The notes beneath the pieces are model-generated. The model was not told where the DNA came from. It saw only the letters and a list, made by a program, of their open reading frames with translations, and made no database searches. A stretch of DNA of 64,000 bases from the NCBI GenBank assembly GCA_000168995.1, contig AAUX01000001.1, positions 1,054,001 through 1,118,000 of the forward strand, written 5' to 3'. This document shows, piece after piece, positions 53,903-62,732 of this stretch. The stretch's first letter is position 1, and every line of letters begins with the position of its first letter. A program made the position numbers and the translations under genes. This stretch comes from Methylophilales bacterium HTCC2181 (GTDB lineage Bacteria; Pseudomonadota; Gammaproteobacteria; Burkholderiales; Methylophilaceae).

Positions 53903-54916
53903 TTAGTTAAATTTTAGTATTAGCTTACCTGCCTCTGTTGCTGTTAAACGCATATATTGAGTTTGTTGATTTTTTTTCTTGTTTAACCCCATAGCTTTTA
54001 TACGACATTGAGACTTTTTACTCACCGGCCAATCCAAATGAGTTAAAACAATATCAACGTCTTCTCCAGCATTACATACCAATACCATGTCACAACCAGC
54101 TTGAAGGGCTTTTAGGACTCTTTTTGTGACATTCTTTTCCGTAAAAACTGCTGCCTGCATACTCATATCATCACTAAATATAGCACCATTAAAACCGAGG
54201 TTTTTTCTTAGTTGGTCTTGAAGCCAGAAATGTGACAAACCTGATGGCTTATCATCACATAAAGAATAAATTACATGGGAAGGCATTATGCCCTTCAGTC
54301 CATTTTCTATAAGAGCTTTAAATACTAGCATATCGCTTTCTTTGATAACCTCAAATGCTCTTTCATCCTCTCCAAGTTCTAGGTGAGTGTCTGCTTTAAT
54401 GAATCCATGGCCAGGAAAATGCTTACCTACTCCCTGCATACCTGCCTGACCTAGGCCCTCTGTTAGACTATTGGCTAGATGAATGGTCGGCTGGATTTCT
54501 TTATGGAAAGCACGATTACCAATAACTGAGCTAGATTCATAGTTAACATCTAAAACCGGGGTAAAACTAAAATCTATATCGCAACCCCCTAGTTCTTTTG
54601 CAATCAACCAGCCGCATAATTTAGCTATTCTGGTAGCTTCTTCTGGATCTTTATCGAATAAACTTCCTAATAATGCCATCGCCGGTAATTGAGTAAAGTC
54701 ATCCCTAAACCTTTGCACCCTTCCACCTTCATGATCTACAGCAATCAAAATATTATGCTTAATCTTTCTTATAGATTTAACTAGTAACTTTAATTGCTTT
54801 TTGTTTTCATAATTTCTTGAGAAGAGTATAACTCCGCCAACAAGAGGGTGACTGATTCTCTTGATATCATTTGAATCCAAAGATAACGATGCGACATCAA
54901 TCATTAAACAAGACAT
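53903..54916 (-). CDS. nagZ: beta-N-acetylhexosaminidase
   Basis: 337 residues, glycoside hydrolase family 3. DHEGGRVQRFRD, KHFPGHG, the D-T-H of KADTHLEL and the nucleophile Asp in FSDDMSMQA are present. Releases GlcNAc from cytoplasmic anhydromuropeptides during wall recycling. Last gene of a run that also contains an L,D-transpeptidase and peptide-transport genes. Confidence 0.97.
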   Translation of the reverse strand: MSCLMIDVASLSLDSNDIKRISHPLVGGVILFSRNYENKKQLKLLVKSIRKIKHNILIAVDHEGGRVQRFRDDFTQLPAMALLGSLFDKDPEEATRIAKLCGWLIAKELGGCDIDFSFTPVLDVNYESSSVIGNRAFHKEIQPTIHLANSLTEGLGQAGMQGVGKHFPGHGFIKADTHLELGEDERAFEVIKESDMLVFKALIENGLKGIMPSHVIYSLCDDKPSGLSHFWLQDQLRKNLGFNGAIFSDDMSMQAAVFTEKNVTKRVLKALQAGCDMVLVCNAGEDVDIVLTHLDWPVSKKSQCRIKAMGLNKKKNQQTQYMRLTATEAGKLILKFN

Positions 54917-54937
54917 AACAACAGTTCCTTTAATCTA

Positions 54938-55738
54938 CTAATGCTTAGTAAGGCTTTCTTTAATATTAAAATATTTGTGAAGGTAGTCACCAGTATGGTT
55001 AATGCAGTACACAATTGACATAATGCTCATACCTACAAAAATTGCATAATGTGGAGACACTAATAAGTAGCGAACACTGTCTCTCATCATTGCCCCCCAA
55101 GAGGCTTCAGGTGCTTGTAAACCAAGACCAAGGAAAGACAGACTTGCTTCTGCAATAATTAATCCAGCAACAGCATAGGTTGCCTCAACCAATAAAGGCG
55201 TGCTAAGCGAAGGAATGAGATGCCTAGCTACAATCCACCAGTGACTTGCCCCCATCGACTTAGATGCTTTTACATATTCAAAATTTCTCACCATTAGTGC
55301 CTGCCCTCTCGAAAGCCTAGCGTAACTAACCCATCCACCTATCGATAAAGCTAGGATTAAATTTAATTTTCCTGGGTTTAGCATAGCTGCAAAAGCAATA
55401 GCCAACAAAATTCCAGGAAATGACATAAATAAATTAATAATAAAAGAAACTATGGCATCAAATTTGCCACCGACATAACCAGACACTGTTCCTATAACAA
55501 CTCCTGTAGTGCAAGAAATTAAACTTACGACAAGAATAATTTCTATAGAATTTTTAAAGCCCGCAAAAAGACGGTAGATTATGGAGCGCCCATAATCATC
55601 TCTCCCAAAAATAGCTTCAATATTGGGTGAGGCTAAGATTGCATTGAACTGCATATCATTAGCATCCCAATTCATTATAAACATAAGGGCTGTCCCGATA
55701 ATCCAAAACAAGGCTATGGTAATTGATGCTTTATGCAA
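54938..55738 (-). CDS. ABC transporter permease, DppC/OppC type
   Basis: 266 residues with five to six membrane segments; the EAA loop (SMGASHWWIVARHLIPSL) that contacts the ATPase is intact. Partner of the DppB-type permease with which it overlaps by eight bases. No ATPase gene (DppD/F) is found in the cluster. Confidence 0.92.
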   Translation of the reverse strand: MHKASITIALFWIIGTALMFIMNWDANDMQFNAILASPNIEAIFGRDDYGRSIIYRLFAGFKNSIEIILVVSLISCTTGVVIGTVSGYVGGKFDAIVSFIINLFMSFPGILLAIAFAAMLNPGKLNLILALSIGGWVSYARLSRGQALMVRNFEYVKASKSMGASHWWIVARHLIPSLSTPLLVEATYAVAGLIIAEASLSFLGLGLQAPEASWGAMMRDSVRYLLVSPHYAIFVGMSIMSIVYCINHTGDYLHKYFNIKESLTKH

Positions 55739-56651
55739 TTTTACCGGTCCTCATTCTTGGATCTGCAACTTTATAAATAAAGTCAGTAAGTATATTGACT
55801 AGAACATAAGATAATGCAATTACAAAAATGCATGCTTGAGTTATGGGGTAGTCTCTTGTCTGAATTGAATCTACCAGTAACATACCTATTCCATTCCAAC
55901 TAAAGATAGTTTCAGTAATAACTGCCCCTGATAAAAGTGATCCAAACTGCATCCCTAAAACAGAAATAATAGGGATAAGTACCAAACGAAAAACATGGTT
56001 TATTAACACTGCCCACTCACTAAGCCCTTTTGCTCTAGCAGTTCTAACAATATCGGAATCTATCAATTCCAACATACAGTTTCTCGTCAATTTAACAATA
56101 ATAGCTATCAGTCCTAAAGCTAAAGTAAAAGCTGGCAATACTAATGAGGAGAAACTTCCCATCCCATTTACTGGGAACCATCCAAGCCAAATTGAAAAAA
56201 AAAGTATTAGCAGTGGCCCTAAAAAGAAATGGGGGATTGATATGAAAAATATACTTATGCTCATAATTATTTTATCTACAGCCGAATTATGAAATTTAGC
56301 CGAAATAATTCCTCCCATCAATCCAAAGCTTAGAGCTATCAATAGTGAAGCACCTGCAAGAATATATGTATTTCTTCCAGCAGTTATTAGCTGCTCTAAC
56401 ACAGGCTTATGATTCAATATTGACACTCCAAAATCGCCTTGAAAAACCTTTACCAAAGATGATGTGAGTTGCAAATAAATTGATTTGTCTAAGCCTAGCT
56501 GCATCCGTAATTTATTTTGATCTGCTAAAGAGGCTGATTCTCCCAACATAACCTGGATTGGATCTCCCGGAATTAGATGAAGAAGCATGAAAGTGACAAT
56601 ATATATTGCTAGAACTTGAAGAAGGATAAGAAAAATTCTTTTTAACATCAC
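55731..56651 (-). CDS. ABC transporter permease, DppB/OppB type
   Basis: 306 residues, six membrane segments, HLIPGDPIQVMLG after the first as is typical of the family, and the EAA loop ARAKGLSEWAVLINHVF. Three bases after the L,D-transpeptidase gene. Confidence 0.92.
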   Translation of the reverse strand: MMLKRIFLILLQVLAIYIVTFMLLHLIPGDPIQVMLGESASLADQNKLRMQLGLDKSIYLQLTSSLVKVFQGDFGVSILNHKPVLEQLITAGRNTYILAGASLLIALSFGLMGGIISAKFHNSAVDKIIMSISIFFISIPHFFLGPLLILFFSIWLGWFPVNGMGSFSSLVLPAFTLALGLIAIIVKLTRNCMLELIDSDIVRTARAKGLSEWAVLINHVFRLVLIPIISVLGMQFGSLLSGAVITETIFSWNGIGMLLVDSIQTRDYPITQACIFVIALSYVLVNILTDFIYKVADPRMRTGKIA

Positions 56652-56654
56652 TGG

Positions 56655-57137
56655 CTAAAAATCAATCTCGACAATATCACCTACTGACACCAAATCAAAT
56701 AATTCTATAACGTCTTCATTCGACATTCTTATACACCCATGCGATGAGGGAGTACCCAGTAAATGCTCTTCATTGGTTCCATGTATGTATATGTAACGCT
56801 GCATGGTATCTACATTTCCCAGCCTATTCCTTCCTAAGTCTTTTCCTGACAACCAAATCACTCTAGATAAAATCCAATCAACAGTTATCGAGGGATCATC
56901 TAACTCCTTTGTCCATATTTCATTAGTATAGCGCCTAGCTTTAATTACTGCATATATTGGAAGATTTCGTCCAATCATGGCACGAATAATATGATTTCCC
57001 AAAGGAGTTTTGTTGGTATTTTTTTCCTGGCCAACACCTTTTAAGGCAGTAGAAACTTTATAAGAAGAAACTAACTCTCCTTCCTGGAATAAACTTAGTT
57101 TCTGACTCGACACTGAAATATTTATTTTAGAATTCAT
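56655..57137 (-). CDS. L,D-transpeptidase (YkuD domain) without signal peptide
   Basis: 160 residues, almost only the YkuD catalytic domain. The active motif is YIHGTNEEHLLGTPSSHGCI followed by RMSNEDV, with the nucleophile Cys after HG. Such enzymes make or break 3-3 cross-links, or attach proteins to peptidoglycan, in the periplasm. No signal peptide or membrane helix is seen at the annotated start, and no upstream extension that would supply one is evident, so export is an open question. It overlaps the binding-protein gene by 11 bases and lies between it and its permeases. Confidence 0.88.
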   Translation of the reverse strand: MNSKINISVSSQKLSLFQEGELVSSYKVSTALKGVGQEKNTNKTPLGNHIIRAMIGRNLPIYAVIKARRYTNEIWTKELDDPSITVDWILSRVIWLSGKDLGRNRLGNVDTMQRYIYIHGTNEEHLLGTPSSHGCIRMSNEDVIELFDLVSVGDIVEIDF

Positions 57138-58584
57138 TTTTTTTTATGGTTGTTAATCCATTCCAATTACCATCACTATGAATGGTATATCCTGATATTG
57201 ATTTGCTTAAAGCCGCTATACTTCCTTCATACCATAAAGGAATAAATCCTATTTGCATATGGACATGATCAATGACTTTTGACCAATGATTAGTTAGTCT
57301 GGCCTCCTCCAAAAGATTATCTAAAAGTAACGAGCTAAAATTACCTCTATTCAGACCATTTGGTGGTGTGGAACTTGAGTGGAAAATCTTGTGGTAGATT
57401 TCTGGATTTTTAACACCAACCCATGTGAGCCCATACATCTGGAAATTCCCGCTCTGTATATCCTTAAAATAGGTGCCCCAATCAAGAGTTTTTATTTTTA
57501 AATGTATGCCGACATCATCTAACTGCTCTTGAATGATCGTTGCAATTTTTAGGCGAAATGGATCCGTAGATGTCTTAAAAGTAATTTCTATTGGGCGATC
57601 GGGAGAAAGTTTATTAACAATCTCTCGTGCTAGAATTGGGTTGAATGAGAGGGGGATTATTTTTTTGCTAGCCCAGTGCTCTGGCGGAAAAATCTGTTCT
57701 GCAAGTCTAGTATTTTCATTCAGAAAAAATTTAATTAACTGCTCTCTATTAATGGCAAGGGACATGGCCCTTCTTAACTCAGCTTTACCGAGCCATGAGT
57801 CATTAAAGTTAAAGCCTAAGTAAGAGATATTTGAGCCTACCGACTTTAAAATACTGATAGTTTTATTGCTCTCTAAAAACTTTGAAGTCTCTTTAGGTAT
57901 GTCATTTTGTATAATATCAATTTCGTTTTTAATGAGCTTTAATGCCCTAACAGTTGGATCTTTAATCTCTACAAACTCAATAATTTGTCCATCATCAACC
58001 CTTTTAATTTTTATGTTTTGTATTGAAGGATGAAAAGAAAAAGGGCCTGATCCTATAGGTTTTACAGAGAAATTATGATTTTGGTTAATAAGATCTGAAG
58101 GTAGCACTGCAAAATTTAAATGGTGAACAAAATTCAGATCCGAGCTGTTAAGATAAATCTTGAACTGTTTTGGCGACAGTTTTTTAAGCTTTTTAACTTT
58201 TTTTAGTTCAATTGCTTTTGATGATAATCCCTCGTCAATAATATGCGTAAACGTTGCCATTATGTCATCAAGGTTCATTTTTTTACCGTGATGGAAAAAG
58301 GGTAAATCTTTTTTAAGTGTAAATACGTACTCTTTTGGGGACAGCATTTTATAGCTCACTAGTTCTGACTGTAGATTTGATTTTTCATCATAGTAAAATA
58401 AAGATGTATAGATGAGATTGTTAATTTTTTCCGATGCCGCGTCATTGGCAATAAGCGGATTTAAGTTTTGTGGATTCTGAGCAACTCCAAAATAAATAAT
58501 TGTGTCGTCATGGCCTGAACTGCATCCCAACAAACTGATAATAAAAATAAAAAAAAGGATTATGGTTTGCTGTTTACTGCTCAT
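57127..58584 (-). CDS. peptide-type ABC transporter substrate-binding lipoprotein
   Basis: About 485 residues. The preferred start is ATG at 58582-58584, which gives a lipoprotein signal (FIFIISLLGCSSG); the longer frame up to 58674 lies inside rlmD. The mature part is an SBP_bac_5 domain with PKEYVFTLKKDLPFFH, NREQLIKF and FPPEHWASK-type segments. It should deliver peptides, possibly murein peptides, to the permeases encoded after the L,D-transpeptidase. Overlaps the end of rlmD by 11 bases. Confidence 0.9.
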   Translation of the reverse strand: MSSKQQTIILFFIFIISLLGCSSGHDDTIIYFGVAQNPQNLNPLIANDAASEKINNLIYTSLFYYDEKSNLQSELVSYKMLSPKEYVFTLKKDLPFFHHGKKMNLDDIMATFTHIIDEGLSSKAIELKKVKKLKKLSPKQFKIYLNSSDLNFVHHLNFAVLPSDLINQNHNFSVKPIGSGPFSFHPSIQNIKIKRVDDGQIIEFVEIKDPTVRALKLIKNEIDIIQNDIPKETSKFLESNKTISILKSVGSNISYLGFNFNDSWLGKAELRRAMSLAINREQLIKFFLNENTRLAEQIFPPEHWASKKIIPLSFNPILAREIVNKLSPDRPIEITFKTSTDPFRLKIATIIQEQLDDVGIHLKIKTLDWGTYFKDIQSGNFQMYGLTWVGVKNPEIYHKIFHSSSTPPNGLNRGNFSSLLLDNLLEEARLTNHWSKVIDHVHMQIGFIPLWYEGSIAALSKSISGYTIHSDGNWNGLTTIKKNEF

Positions 58585-59899
58585 TAATTTCAAATAATGC
58601 AATCGATTCAACATGGGATGTGTGTGGGAACATATTAAGAATTCCAGCTTTAGCAAATTTGTAGCCTTTCTCATTGGTTAAAACATGTGCATCTCTCGCC
58701 AAAGTAGCTGGATTGCAGGAAACATAACAAATAAGGTTAGGCTTGTTTTCCTCACTAATACTATTAATTAAATTTAGTGCTCCGTCTCTTGGGGGATCTA
58801 TAAGCCACTTGCTTGCTCTGCCTAAACTGGTTATGGCTTGATCATCAACTTTGAACAGATCAACTCTTTTAAACTCTGCTAATTTTTGTAACTTATTCTT
58901 TTCAGCGTTTATATTTGCCGACTCCACTAAGGCTTCATCGCTTTCAAAACCTACAACATTCGAGCCATATGATGCAATTGGTAGCGTGAAGTTTCCAAGC
59001 CCACAAAAGAAATCAAAAATTACTTCTGTGGGTTTTGGGTTGAGAAAATTCATTACCCTCCTAATCAATACCGCATTAATAAAAGGATTGATTTGAGTGA
59101 AGCTTGTTGGTTTAAATTCAAAGCTTAAATTAAATTCTTTATTTTTATAAACAATACTTTTCTGCATGGACGATAAAAGCGGCTTAACAGATTCGTATCC
59201 TTTAGTTTGCGTCCAAAACTCTATACCCTTTTTCTCTTGGAAGTCCTTAAGAAGATTTATATCATTTTCCGATAAAGCCTCCAAAATTCTTAACACCAAA
59301 ATATGTCGCTCTTGATTTGAGGCATATTCAATTTGAGGGATTTGGTCGCGTATGGACAGGCTCGTAAATAATGCCTGCATAGGGCTAAGTAGACTTGATA
59401 TTTTCAAAGGGATAACTTTGCAGCTATCCATATCTGTAAGGAAGTGTGAAAGTTTTTCATTAAAGCCAATCAAAACTTTTTGTTTCTTCTCCACATACTT
59501 AACTCTGAATCTAGCTTTGTGACGATATTCTGAGGTTGGCCCCGATACAGGGCTTAAAACTTGATCAGGAAATACTTTCCCCACATGTTGAAGTGTTTGT
59601 TCAAATGCTCTTTGTTTATGTGCTAGTTGAGATGAAATGTCAAAATGTTGCATAGAACAACCTCCACACATTCCAAAAAATTCACATATTGGCTCCTCTC
59701 TTTTAGGGGATGGATTTATAATTTCTAAAGACTTTGCAAAGAAAAGTTTTTTTTTCTTTTTAAAAATCTTAAATCTTACTTTTTCTCCAATCAAAGCATT
59801 ATCAATGAAAATTGTTCTTTCGTCCTGATATGCAATCCCCCTCCCCTCATGATCCAGAGCGGTAATTATTGCTTCATCTTTTATTAAGGGGGTTGTCAT
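58574..59899 (-). CDS. rlmD: 23S rRNA (uracil(1939)-C(5))-methyltransferase
   Basis: 441 residues. N-terminal TRAM domain, 4Fe-4S cysteines in CEFFGMCGGCSMQHF, a SAM motif FDFFCGLGNFTLP, and the catalytic Cys in YVSCNPATLARD. Methylates U1939 of 23S rRNA. Seven bases after cysM. Confidence 0.95.
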   Translation of the reverse strand: MTTPLIKDEAIITALDHEGRGIAYQDERTIFIDNALIGEKVRFKIFKKKKKLFFAKSLEIINPSPKREEPICEFFGMCGGCSMQHFDISSQLAHKQRAFEQTLQHVGKVFPDQVLSPVSGPTSEYRHKARFRVKYVEKKQKVLIGFNEKLSHFLTDMDSCKVIPLKISSLLSPMQALFTSLSIRDQIPQIEYASNQERHILVLRILEALSENDINLLKDFQEKKGIEFWTQTKGYESVKPLLSSMQKSIVYKNKEFNLSFEFKPTSFTQINPFINAVLIRRVMNFLNPKPTEVIFDFFCGLGNFTLPIASYGSNVVGFESDEALVESANINAEKNKLQKLAEFKRVDLFKVDDQAITSLGRASKWLIDPPRDGALNLINSISEENKPNLICYVSCNPATLARDAHVLTNEKGYKFAKAGILNMFPHTSHVESIALFEINEQ

Positions 59900-59905
59900 T
59901 GAGTT

Positions 59906-60796
59906 CTATACAGGGAAAATGCCAGTTGAAAGGTAGCGGTCGCCCCTATCACAAGCAATTGATACAATAACCGCATCTGGATTATTGGCAGCAATTTCTA
60001 AAGCAACATGCAAGGCACCGCCCGTTGAAGCTCCAGAAAAAATACCTTCTTCCTTGGCTAGCCTTCTTGCCATTTTTTCTGCATTATCTTGACTAACGTT
60101 CACTATATTATCAATATTATTTCTTGTAAATATTTCAGGCAAATACTCCTCTGGCCATTTCCTAATGCCTGGAATTTGAGCCCCGTCTTCTGGCTGAACC
60201 CCGATAATCTGTATATTCGGATTTTGTTCTTTAAGGAATTGAGATGTCCCAACAATAGTTCCAGTAGTGCCCATACTTGAGACAAAATGAGTCACCTTTC
60301 TGCCGGTTGCCTTCCATATTTCCGGACCTGTTCCCTCGTAATGAGCTCGTGGGTTATCAGCATTTCCAAATTGGTCCAAAACAATACCACGGCCTTCTTG
60401 TTCCATTTTTTTTGCTTTATCTCTAGCAAGCTCCATGCTACCTTCCACAGATGTGAGTATTAACTCAGCACCAAATGCTTTCATTGTTTGTCTTCTCTCT
60501 AGGGATTGATTTTCTGGCATAATCAAAATCATTTTATATCCCTTCATTGCGGCTACCATTGCAAGGGCAATGCCAGTATTTCCTGAAGTTGCTTCAATCA
60601 ATGTATCACCTGGTTTAATGTCCCCTCTAAGCTCAGCATGTTTAATCATCGAATATGCTGGCCGGTCTTTGACTGATCCCGCTGGATTATTTCCTTCTAA
60701 TTTCAAATAAACTTCTCCACTACTTTTTGGCGATAGTCTTTGAATTTTTGCCAGGGGTGTATTACCAATTGTGGCTTCTAATGTATTCAATCTCAT
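59906..60796 (-). CDS. cysM: cysteine synthase B
   Basis: 296 residues. PLP lysine in NPAGSVKDRPA, phosphate loop EATSGNTGIA, and GTTGTIVGTSQF. CysM accepts thiosulfate as well as sulfide with O-acetylserine. Start overlaps dsbB's end by four bases. Confidence 0.95.
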   Translation of the reverse strand: MRLNTLEATIGNTPLAKIQRLSPKSSGEVYLKLEGNNPAGSVKDRPAYSMIKHAELRGDIKPGDTLIEATSGNTGIALAMVAAMKGYKMILIMPENQSLERRQTMKAFGAELILTSVEGSMELARDKAKKMEQEGRGIVLDQFGNADNPRAHYEGTGPEIWKATGRKVTHFVSSMGTTGTIVGTSQFLKEQNPNIQIIGVQPEDGAQIPGIRKWPEEYLPEIFTRNNIDNIVNVSQDNAEKMARRLAKEEGIFSGASTGGALHVALEIAANNPDAVIVSIACDRGDRYLSTGIFPV

Positions 60797-61287
60797 TTTG
60801 CTTTAAGAAAAATGTATATTGTAAAGGTTATAAAAAATAAATATCCAAATAAAGCCATTTGCGGAAGGGTTAATCCCATAAATGTCCAGTCAATCTGAGA
60901 GCAATCTCCAGTTCCTCTAAACAACAAGTTGATCGCCTCGGATAAAGGAAAGTTATCAAACATATAATTGAGGTCTATGCCGCACTCGGCTGGTACTTCT
61001 ATAATCTTCGCTTGGATTAAAATATGGCGAAAAGAAAAGACAACTCCGATTAAGCCTGAAAAAATAATCGTTATGGCCTGAAGATATCTAACCAATTGAT
61101 TATAAGGAAGAAAATAAAATACTGTAAATAAAATCGCAATTACAATAAAAAGAATACGCTGGGTAATGCAAAGCGGGCAAGGCTCCAGACTGAATTTAAG
61201 TTGAATGAAAATAGCGGCGGCAATCATACTAAATGATAGAAGCGCTCCAATCAAACTGGCTCTTTTAGGGTTTATTGCATTTTTCAT
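60793..61287 (-). CDS. dsbB: disulfide bond formation protein DsbB
   Basis: 164 residues, four membrane segments. First redox pair in EPCPLCITQR, second pair in PAECGIDL and GTGDCSQID. Passes electrons from DsbA to quinones. Co-directional with cysM. Confidence 0.94.
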   Translation of the reverse strand: MKNAINPKRASLIGALLSFSMIAAAIFIQLKFSLEPCPLCITQRILFIVIAILFTVFYFLPYNQLVRYLQAITIIFSGLIGVVFSFRHILIQAKIIEVPAECGIDLNYMFDNFPLSEAINLLFRGTGDCSQIDWTFMGLTLPQMALFGYLFFITFTIYIFLKAK

Positions 61288-61348
61288 GATTTAATACCTC
61301 CAAAACACCTATAATTTAACTACAACTATAAATGACATTCATAGCAAA

Positions 61349-62707
61349 TTGAACAATTCTATTAAAATACAAGGCGACATTGAAAAAAATAAAATTTTCT
61401 CCGTTTCAGAGCTAAATCGTCTTGTCAAAAACATTCTTAATACTACATTTTCTCTTGTATGGATTAAAGGAGAGGTTTCAGGTTTCTCGTCCTATAGTTC
61501 CGGACACTGGTACTTTAAGTTAAAAGACAATACAGCTCAAGTAGATTGTGTCATGTTCGCTAGGAAAAATCAGCAACTACAATGGCAGCCAAAAAATGGA
61601 GATTTTTTAGAACTGCAATGTCAAGTAAGCCTTTATGAGGCAAATGGGAAATATCAACTAATAATCGAAACCATGCAAAAAGCAGGTCTGGGTGAGTTGT
61701 TCGAAAAGTATATCGACCTTAAAAATAAACTGGAGCAGGCAGGTCTTTTTAATGAAGCGACAAAGAAACTGTTACCAAGGTTTCCTAGGGTTATCGGAGT
61801 TATTACCTCTAGTGATGGGGCTGCATTAAGAGATGTCCTTTCCACTCTGCTCAGACGAAATAGATCAGTATCAATTATTATTTATCCCACCTTGGTTCAA
61901 GGAGCCGCAGCAACCAGTGGAATATGTAACGCTATAACCAAGGCTAACGAAAGGAATGAAGTGGATGCTTTGATTATTTGTAGGGGAGGAGGTTCTATTG
62001 AGGATTTATGGTCCTTTAATACCGAAAGTGTTGCTTATGCAATTTTTAATTCAATCCTGCCGGTTATTTCCGCTGTTGGCCATGAAACTGATTTTACTAT
62101 TGCAGATTTTGTTGCTGATACTAGGGCACCGACGCCCACGGCCGCTGCAGAAATTATTAGTGAGGGTAGTAATCAAATTTTAAGCACTATCGACGTTTAC
62201 TTAAATTCGATGACAAAGATGTTTGAAAGAAAAATAGAGCAGTCTCAATTAAAATTAAATTTTCTGGAAAGGCGTTTAATTTCTCCCATACAAAGAATTG
62301 CAGGTCAAAAAGATTTACTAAAGAGCTATGAAAAGAGAATGCTTCTTAATATCAACGCAAAGCTAGAATCCTATAGAAATAAAATAACCCGTACAATAAT
62401 TCAGCTTCCCCCACCAAAGCAGTTAATTCAAGAAAAGAAAGAGCAAATCGATACGCTTAGAAGAAGATTGGAAATCAATACGAGATCACAAATCACTTCA
62501 TACTCTTCAAAGATTCTCTCTATTAAAAAAAATTTATTGATGCTAAATCCAAAATCTATCCTCAAGAGAGGTTATTCTATTGTGCAGGACGTTGATGAAA
62601 AAATACTTCGAGATACGAAAAATATTAGTGTAGATGATAATATTGTTATAACCTTCCACAATGGATATGCAAAAGCAATGATCACTGAGAAAAATTCAAA
62701 AAAATAA
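61349..62707 (+). CDS. xseA: exodeoxyribonuclease VII large subunit
   Basis: 452 residues. OB-fold N-terminus (VWIKGEVSGFSSYSSGHWYF), catalytic region with CRGGGSIEDLWSFN and VGHETDFTI, then a long coiled coil. The start appears to be TTG at 61349; I see no ATG upstream in frame. The small subunit xseB is not in this window. Divergent from dsbB. Confidence 0.95.
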   Translation: MNNSIKIQGDIEKNKIFSVSELNRLVKNILNTTFSLVWIKGEVSGFSSYSSGHWYFKLKDNTAQVDCVMFARKNQQLQWQPKNGDFLELQCQVSLYEANGKYQLIIETMQKAGLGELFEKYIDLKNKLEQAGLFNEATKKLLPRFPRVIGVITSSDGAALRDVLSTLLRRNRSVSIIIYPTLVQGAAATSGICNAITKANERNEVDALIICRGGGSIEDLWSFNTESVAYAIFNSILPVISAVGHETDFTIADFVADTRAPTPTAAAEIISEGSNQILSTIDVYLNSMTKMFERKIEQSQLKLNFLERRLISPIQRIAGQKDLLKSYEKRMLLNINAKLESYRNKITRTIIQLPPPKQLIQEKKEQIDTLRRRLEINTRSQITSYSSKILSIKKNLLMLNPKSILKRGYSIVQDVDEKILRDTKNISVDDNIVITFHNGYAKAMITEKNSKK

Positions 62708-62732
62708 CCTACTATTTAAATTGAAATCAATT

